DNA of 64,000 nucleotides from DATFDN01 sp963767645. GTDB lineage: Bacteria; Pseudomonadota; Alphaproteobacteria; Acetobacterales; Acetobacteraceae. Location of the stretch: the NCBI GenBank assembly GCA_963767645.1, contig CAVYEW010000008.1:310001-374000 (forward strand). The letters run 5' to 3'. The translations under genes and the position numbers were made by a program. A model generated the notes under the pieces. That model did not search any database. It saw nothing but the letters and a program-made list of their open reading frames with translations, and had not been told where the DNA came from. Of this stretch, positions 59,804 to 64,000 are shown piece after piece (position 1 is the stretch's first letter; each line of letters begins with the position of its first letter).

Positions 59804-60859
59804 TCAGCGAAGGCTGGCGTTGAGCCGTTCGAGCGCCGCCGCTCCAGGAACGAGCCCATCCTCCCCGAGAGCATTGAACGGCGTCTCGACGGTATTGAGA
59901 TGCCGGTGCAGATCCTCCGGGTCGGAATCGACATAGAGAAGGCCGGTCGCGATCTCTCCCGCAGCGCTGCGCTGCTGCTGCCAGGTCATCGCCGCGATCC
60001 GGTCGTGGACGTCGTACTCGGCCGACAGCTTGCGCAGCCGGAGCAGCGAGCCGTCGTGCTGGCGGACGATCTCGACCGTCCCCGGCTCGTACTCCACGGC
60101 GATCTCCTCGCGGCCCTCGATCACGTCGAGATAGTTCACTGCCTCGTTGTGCTCACGCACATAGTCGAAGCTCTTATGGGAGCCCACGTGGTTGTTGAAC
60201 GCGATGCAAGGCGAAATGCAGTCGATGAAGGCGGCGCCTTGATGGCAGATCGCCGCCTTGATGAGCGGCACGAGCTGGGTCTTGTCGCCCGAGAAGCTGC
60301 GGGCGACAAAGGTGGCGCCGAGCTGCAACGCCATGCTGATCAGATCGATCGCCGCGTCCCGGTTGACCACGCCGCGCTTGGACGTGGCGCCCTTGTCGGA
60401 GGTGGCGGAGAACTGGCCTTTGGTGAGGCCGTACACGCCGTTATTCTCGACGATATAGACCATATTCACGCCGCGACGCATCGCATGGGCGAACTGGCCG
60501 ATCCCGATCGAGGCGGAGTCGCCGTCGCCCGACACGCCGAGATAAATCAGCTCCCGGTTGGCAAGGTTGGCGCCGGTCAGCACCGAGGGCATCCGCCCAT
60601 GCACCGAGTTGAAGCCGTGCGAGGCGCCCAGGAAGTAGGTCGGCGTCTTCGACGAGCAGCCGATGCCCGACAGCTTGGCAATACGGTGCGGCGGCAGTGA
60701 CAGCTCGTAGCAGGCGCGCACGATCGCGGCGCTGATCGAATCGTGCCCGCACCCGGCGCACAGAGTCGAGATCGCACCCTCGTAGTCGCGCCGCGTGAAG
60801 CCGAGCGCGTTGGTGGCGAGTTCCGGATGATGCAGCTTCGGCTTGGGTAGAAACGTCAT
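59804..60859 (-). CDS. korB: 2-Oxoacid:ferredoxin oxidoreductase beta subunit
   Basis: This 351-residue TPP-binding subunit has the CAGCGHDSISAA segment (cluster Cys), the TPP motif GDGDSASIGIGQFAHAMRRG ending in NN, and Cys in GIGCSSKTP. It binds TPP and an Fe-S cluster, decarboxylating a 2-oxoacid and reducing ferredoxin. It is translated after korA with a 4-bp ATGA overlap. The motif set matches KorB (2-oxoglutarate) types best, though PorB-like substrates cannot be excluded. Confidence 0.87.
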   Translation of the reverse strand: MTFLPKPKLHHPELATNALGFTRRDYEGAISTLCAGCGHDSISAAIVRACYELSLPPHRIAKLSGIGCSSKTPTYFLGASHGFNSVHGRMPSVLTGANLANRELIYLGVSGDGDSASIGIGQFAHAMRRGVNMVYIVENNGVYGLTKGQFSATSDKGATSKRGVVNRDAAIDLISMALQLGATFVARSFSGDKTQLVPLIKAAICHQGAAFIDCISPCIAFNNHVGSHKSFDYVREHNEAVNYLDVIEGREEIAVEYEPGTVEIVRQHDGSLLRLRKLSAEYDVHDRIAAMTWQQQRSAAGEIATGLLYVDSDPEDLHRHLNTVETPFNALGEDGLVPGAAALERLNASLR

Positions 60860-62715
60860 GGGGCAGCCTTCCGTAACGGCACCACCTTGAACGCCCCCGC
60901 CGCCTCGGCGATGGCGCCCGAGATGAAGCGGGCGGTGATCGGGGAACCGTCGTAGTGCAGCACCCGCACGAGCCGGGCGGGGTCGATCTCCAGCTCGTTG
61001 ACCAGCAGGGTGCGCAACTGCGCGTCGCGATTCTGCTCGACCACGAACACTTGGTCGTGCGCCTCGATGAAGGCGCGGACATCGTCATGGAAGGGGAAGC
61101 CGCGTACCCGAAGAAGGTCGATATCGGTGTCCTGCTCGGCCAACAGCTCGTAGGCCTCGTCCATCGCGGGACTGGTGGAGCCATAGTAGATCGCACCCAA
61201 GCGCGTCGGACACGCCGCCGGGCGCGCAACCGGATGCGGCACCAGGGTGCGCGCGGTATGCAGCTTCTTGAGCAGCCGCTGCATGTTGTCGGCATAGGCC
61301 GCGCCGTCCTCGGTGTAGCGCGCGTAACGGTCCTTCGATGTGCCGCGGGTGAAGAAGGCGCCGCGCGTCGGGTGCGTGCCGGGATAGGTGCGGTACGGGA
61401 TGCCGTCATCGTCCACGTCGAGGTAGCGGCCGAAATCCTTGCCGGCCTGCAGTTCCTCTGCGGTCATCACCTTGCCCCGGTCCATCCGGCGCGAATCGTC
61501 CCATGCGAATGGCCTGCTCAGGCGCTCGTTCATGCCGATGTCAAGGTCGAGCAGCACGAAAACCGGCGTCTGCAGCCGGTCGGCCAGATCGAACGCCGCC
61601 GCGCCCATCTCGAAGCATTCGTGTGGGTCCTCGGGGAACAGCAGGACGTGCTTGGTGTCGCCGTGCGAGGCATAGGCGCAGGCGAGCACGTCGCATTGCT
61701 GGGTCCGGGTCGGCATTCCGGTGGATGGCCCGGCCCGCTGCACGTCGAAGATCACCGCCGGGATTTCCGCGAAATAGGCGAGACCGAAGAACTCCTGCAT
61801 GAGCGAGATGCCCGGCCCGGAGGTCGCCGTGAAGGCGCGCGCGCCGTTCCAGGCGGCGCCGATCACCATGCCGATGGAGGCGAGCTCGTCCTCGGCCTGC
61901 ACAATCGCGAAGCGGTTGCGCCCGGTCTCCTTGTCCACCCGGAACCGGGCGCACCAGCGCGCGAACGCCTCGGCCAGCGATGAGGATGGCGTGATCGGAT
62001 ACCACGCCGCCACCGTCGCCCCGCCATAGACGGCGCCGAGCGCGGCCGCGGCGTTGCCGTCGATGGAGATGCGCTCGCCCACGGCGTCCGCATGCCGGAT
62101 GCGCAGTCCGATCGGGCATTCGAGATGATTGAGCGCGTAATCCCGGCCCATGTGCAGCGCGTGCAGGTTCGCGCCGATCAGCTTCTCCTTGCCGCGGAAC
62201 TGCTCGCCGAGCAGCGCCTCCACCGCGGAGAGGTCGATGTCGAGCAGCGCCGAGAGCGCGCCAACATAGATGATATTCTTGAACAGCTGACGCTGTCGCG
62301 GGTCGCTGTACTCGCGGTTGCACAGCTCGGTCAGCGGCATGCCGATGACCACGATGTCGGGCCGGAATTTCGACGCCGGCAGGGGCTTGGTCGAATCGTA
62401 GAACAGATAGCCGCCCGGCTCGATCGAGCGCACATCCTGGTCCCAGGTCTGCGGGTTCATCTGGACCATCAGGTCGACCCCGCCGCGCGCGCCGAGATAC
62501 CCGGCCTCCGAGACCCGGATCTCGTACCAGGTCGGCAGCCCCTGGATGTTCGAGGGGAATATGTTGCGCGGCGCCACCGGCACGCCCATCCGCAGAATCG
62601 ACTTGGCGAACAGCGTGTTGGCGCTGGCCGAGCCCGAGCCGTTGACGTTCGCCAGCTTGATGACGAAGTCGTTGACCCGTTGCAGGCCCTGGGCGCGTGT
62701 CAGCGATTGCAGCAT
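60856..62715 (-). CDS. korA: 2-Oxoacid:ferredoxin oxidoreductase fused gamma-alpha subunit
   Basis: This ~619-residue protein has an N-terminal gamma domain (FVIKLANVNGSGSASANTLFAK, GGVDLMVQMNPQT) fused to an alpha domain (WYPITPSSSLAEAFARWC, ATSGPGISLMQEFFGLAYFAE, GPSTGMPTRTQQCD). Start ATG 62715; the longer frame to 62799 lies in the flavoprotein gene. It overlaps the flavoprotein stop by 16 bp and the korB start by 4 bp. With korB it catalyses 2-oxoacid oxidation via acyl-CoA, probably linked to the adjacent NAD(P)H flavoprotein. Confidence 0.87.
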   Translation of the reverse strand: MLQSLTRAQGLQRVNDFVIKLANVNGSGSASANTLFAKSILRMGVPVAPRNIFPSNIQGLPTWYEIRVSEAGYLGARGGVDLMVQMNPQTWDQDVRSIEPGGYLFYDSTKPLPASKFRPDIVVIGMPLTELCNREYSDPRQRQLFKNIIYVGALSALLDIDLSAVEALLGEQFRGKEKLIGANLHALHMGRDYALNHLECPIGLRIRHADAVGERISIDGNAAAALGAVYGGATVAAWYPITPSSSLAEAFARWCARFRVDKETGRNRFAIVQAEDELASIGMVIGAAWNGARAFTATSGPGISLMQEFFGLAYFAEIPAVIFDVQRAGPSTGMPTRTQQCDVLACAYASHGDTKHVLLFPEDPHECFEMGAAAFDLADRLQTPVFVLLDLDIGMNERLSRPFAWDDSRRMDRGKVMTAEELQAGKDFGRYLDVDDDGIPYRTYPGTHPTRGAFFTRGTSKDRYARYTEDGAAYADNMQRLLKKLHTARTLVPHPVARPAACPTRLGAIYYGSTSPAMDEAYELLAEQDTDIDLLRVRGFPFHDDVRAFIEAHDQVFVVEQNRDAQLRTLLVNELEIDPARLVRVLHYDGSPITARFISGAIAEAAGAFKVVPLRKAAP

Positions 62716-64000
62716 GCGTTTTCCGCCTGTGCCACGTCGATGAGGAATTTCTGCATGTCCCACGCCCCGGTAGGGCAGCGTTCGGCGCACAGCCCGCAAT
62801 GCAGGCAGACGTCCTCGTCCTTGACCATCACCCGCCCGGTCTTGAGCGCGCCGGACACGTACAGCGCCTGGGTCAGGTTATGTGCCGGCGCACTCAGCCG
62901 GCCGCGCAGGTCCGGCTCATCGCCGTTGATGACGAAGCTGATGCAGTCCTCGGGGCAGATATCGACGCAGGCGTCGCACTCGATGCACAGCGCGTCGGAG
63001 AACACGGTCTGGACGTCGCAGTTCAGGCAGCGCTCCGCCTCCTTGTACGCCAGCCGGTCATCATAGCCGAGTTCGACCTCGGCGGTGATGTCGCGCAGCG
63101 CCACCGCCTTGTCGCGATGCGGAACGGCATAGCGCAGGTCGGGCGTGATGTCGTTGTCGTAGCTCCACTCGTGGATGCCCATCTTCTGGCTGACCAGCGT
63201 GACCATCGGCGGCGGTCTATCGCGCACGTCCTCGCCGGAGCAGAACTTATGGATGGAGATCGCCGCCTGATGGCCGTGCGCTACCGCCCAGATGATGTTC
63301 TTCGGACCGAAGGCCGCGTCGCCGCCGAAGAACACCTTCGGGTTGGTGGACTGCATCGTGCTCTGGTCAACCACGGGCATGTTCCACTCATCGAAGGCAA
63401 GTCCGATGTCCCGCTCGATCCAGGGAAACGCATTCTGCTGCCCGATCGCCACCAGCACGTCGTCGCAAGGGATGTGCTGCTCCGGCTCACCCGCCGGAAC
63501 CAGCCGCCGGCGTCCCTTGGCGTCGTACTCGGCCTTTACCCTCTCAAAGCTGACGCCGGTCAGCTTTCCGCTCTCATGGGTGAAGGATTTGGGCACCAGA
63601 TAGTTCAGGATCGGGATATCCTCGCCGATCGCGTCTTCCTTCTCCCATGGCGAGGCCTTCATCTCGTCGAAGCCGGAACGGACCACCACTTTGACATCCT
63701 CGCCGCCGAGCCGGCGCGCGGTCCGGCAGCAATCCATCGCCGTGTTGCCGCCGCCGAGAACGACCACGCGCCTGCCGATCCGTTCGATGTGGCCGAACGA
63801 GACCGAGGACAGCCAATCGATGCCGATATGGATGTTGTCTGCCGCCTCCGTCCGGCCGGGGATGTCGAGATCGCGCCCGCGCGGTGCGCCGGAGCCGACG
63901 AAGATCGCGTCGAAATCCTGCCCGAGGAGAGCCTTCAAACTGTCCACGCGCTGGCCGAGGCGCATCTCGGGTCCGAGACCGGCGATATAGCCCACCTCCT
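62700..64000 (-). CDS. GltD-like FAD/NAD(P) oxidoreductase with two ferredoxin motifs, partial
   Basis: The C-terminal ~430 residues are visible; the start lies beyond the right edge. It has a flavoprotein core (DAIFVGSGAPRG, the NAD(P) site VVVLGGGNTAMDCC, FFGGDAAFGPKN) like the GltD small glutamate synthase subunit, followed by a C-terminal pair of 4Fe-4S motifs (CIECDACVDICPEDC and CLHCGLCAERCPTGA). It overlaps korA by 16 bp. It likely passes electrons between NAD(P)H and the ferredoxin of KorAB, letting the pathway run in an aerobe. It is not glutamate synthase itself since no GltB is near. Confidence 0.85.
   Translation of the reverse strand, partial: EVGYIAGLGPEMRLGQRVDSLKALLGQDFDAIFVGSGAPRGRDLDIPGRTEAADNIHIGIDWLSSVSFGHIERIGRRVVVLGGGNTAMDCCRTARRLGGEDVKVVVRSGFDEMKASPWEKEDAIGEDIPILNYLVPKSFTHESGKLTGVSFERVKAEYDAKGRRRLVPAGEPEQHIPCDDVLVAIGQQNAFPWIERDIGLAFDEWNMPVVDQSTMQSTNPKVFFGGDAAFGPKNIIWAVAHGHQAAISIHKFCSGEDVRDRPPPMVTLVSQKMGIHEWSYDNDITPDLRYAVPHRDKAVALRDITAEVELGYDDRLAYKEAERCLNCDVQTVFSDALCIECDACVDICPEDCISFVINGDEPDLRGRLSAPAHNLTQALYVSGALKTGRVMVKDEDVCLHCGLCAERCPTGAWDMQKFLIDVAQAENACCNR

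Noticed and set aside
60856..62799. N-terminal extension of korA to 62799
   Set aside because: It lies inside the flavoprotein gene; the KorA domain and a good start are at 62715.
1..64000. CRISPR array, tRNA, rRNA, IS element or prophage
   Set aside because: No regularly spaced repeats, no clover-leaf tRNA consensus, no transposase or phage structural gene was found on reading both strands; sensitivity by eye is limited.
62700..64000. Glutamate synthase small subunit (gltD)
   Set aside because: The GltD-like core is real, but there is no gltB and it ends with two ferredoxin motifs and overlaps korA, so a Kor-linked reductase is more likely.

Overview
The window is 64 kb of uniformly high-GC, densely coded chromosomal DNA. 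Long antisense shadow ORFs, many short overlapping gene pairs (ATGA, TGATG), a LigAB-type ring-cleavage dioxygenase, FrcBCA-type sugar transport, TRAP transport, YejABEF, a C-P lyase operon and EcfG-like promoter motifs all point to an alphaproteobacterium. A Rhodospirillales/Acetobacteraceae-like heterotroph is the best guess, inferred from gene content only; there is no rRNA or tRNA to anchor it. I saw no phage, IS element, CRISPR array or tRNA.

Layout. 0-1.7 kb: end of an exported protein plus copC-copD. 1.8-4.5 kb: ligA-ligB and an HpaB-family flavin monooxygenase, a small aromatic degradation unit. 4.5-7.3 kb (minus): an enolase-superfamily sugar-acid enzyme, a frameshifted yicC, and gmk. 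7.4-9.1 kb: a lone PD-(D/E)XK (DUF3883-like) nuclease protein and a decayed livF. 9.2-14.3 kb: pyrB with a dihydroorotase-like gene that lacks the HxH metal motif, then a TRAP transporter. 14.5-26 kb: a diguanylate cyclase, ppa, FrcBCA-like sugar ABC transporter, a cis-prenyltransferase, an acyl-CoA dehydrogenase/CoA-transferase pair, and small stress-type proteins. 26.3-29.1 kb: a large multi-PAS hybrid histidine kinase.

30.6-42.3 kb is the accessory centre. It holds a cytosolic HtrA-like protease, VOC protein, alpha/beta hydrolase, phnM1, phnF and, divergently, phnG-H-I-J, a secreted RidA-like gene, phnK, a strongly structured 290-nt spacer, phnL, phnM2 and a 2H-phosphodiesterase (DUF1045). 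This is a carbon-phosphorus lyase pathway with two PhnM paralogues, an inserted RidA gene coupled to phnK, and no phnCDE or phnN in the window.

42.6-64 kb: ilvD, yejABEF, hisN, a membrane-anchored cytochrome c with a recent internal duplication, kdsB-pheA, otsA with a glycosyltransferase, a BON protein, and a korBA 2-oxoacid:ferredoxin oxidoreductase operon whose first visible gene is a GltD-like flavoprotein carrying ferredoxin motifs.

Two patterns run through the window. First, at least five otherwise intact genes (yicC, a quinone oxidoreductase, phnI, a small YXWGQ-type protein, otsA) are each broken by exactly one extra base, usually in a short homopolymer; this looks like either residual sequencing error or very recent decay. 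Second, a C/G-rich palindromic intergenic repeat occurs four times and supplies the Shine-Dalgarno region of pyrB.
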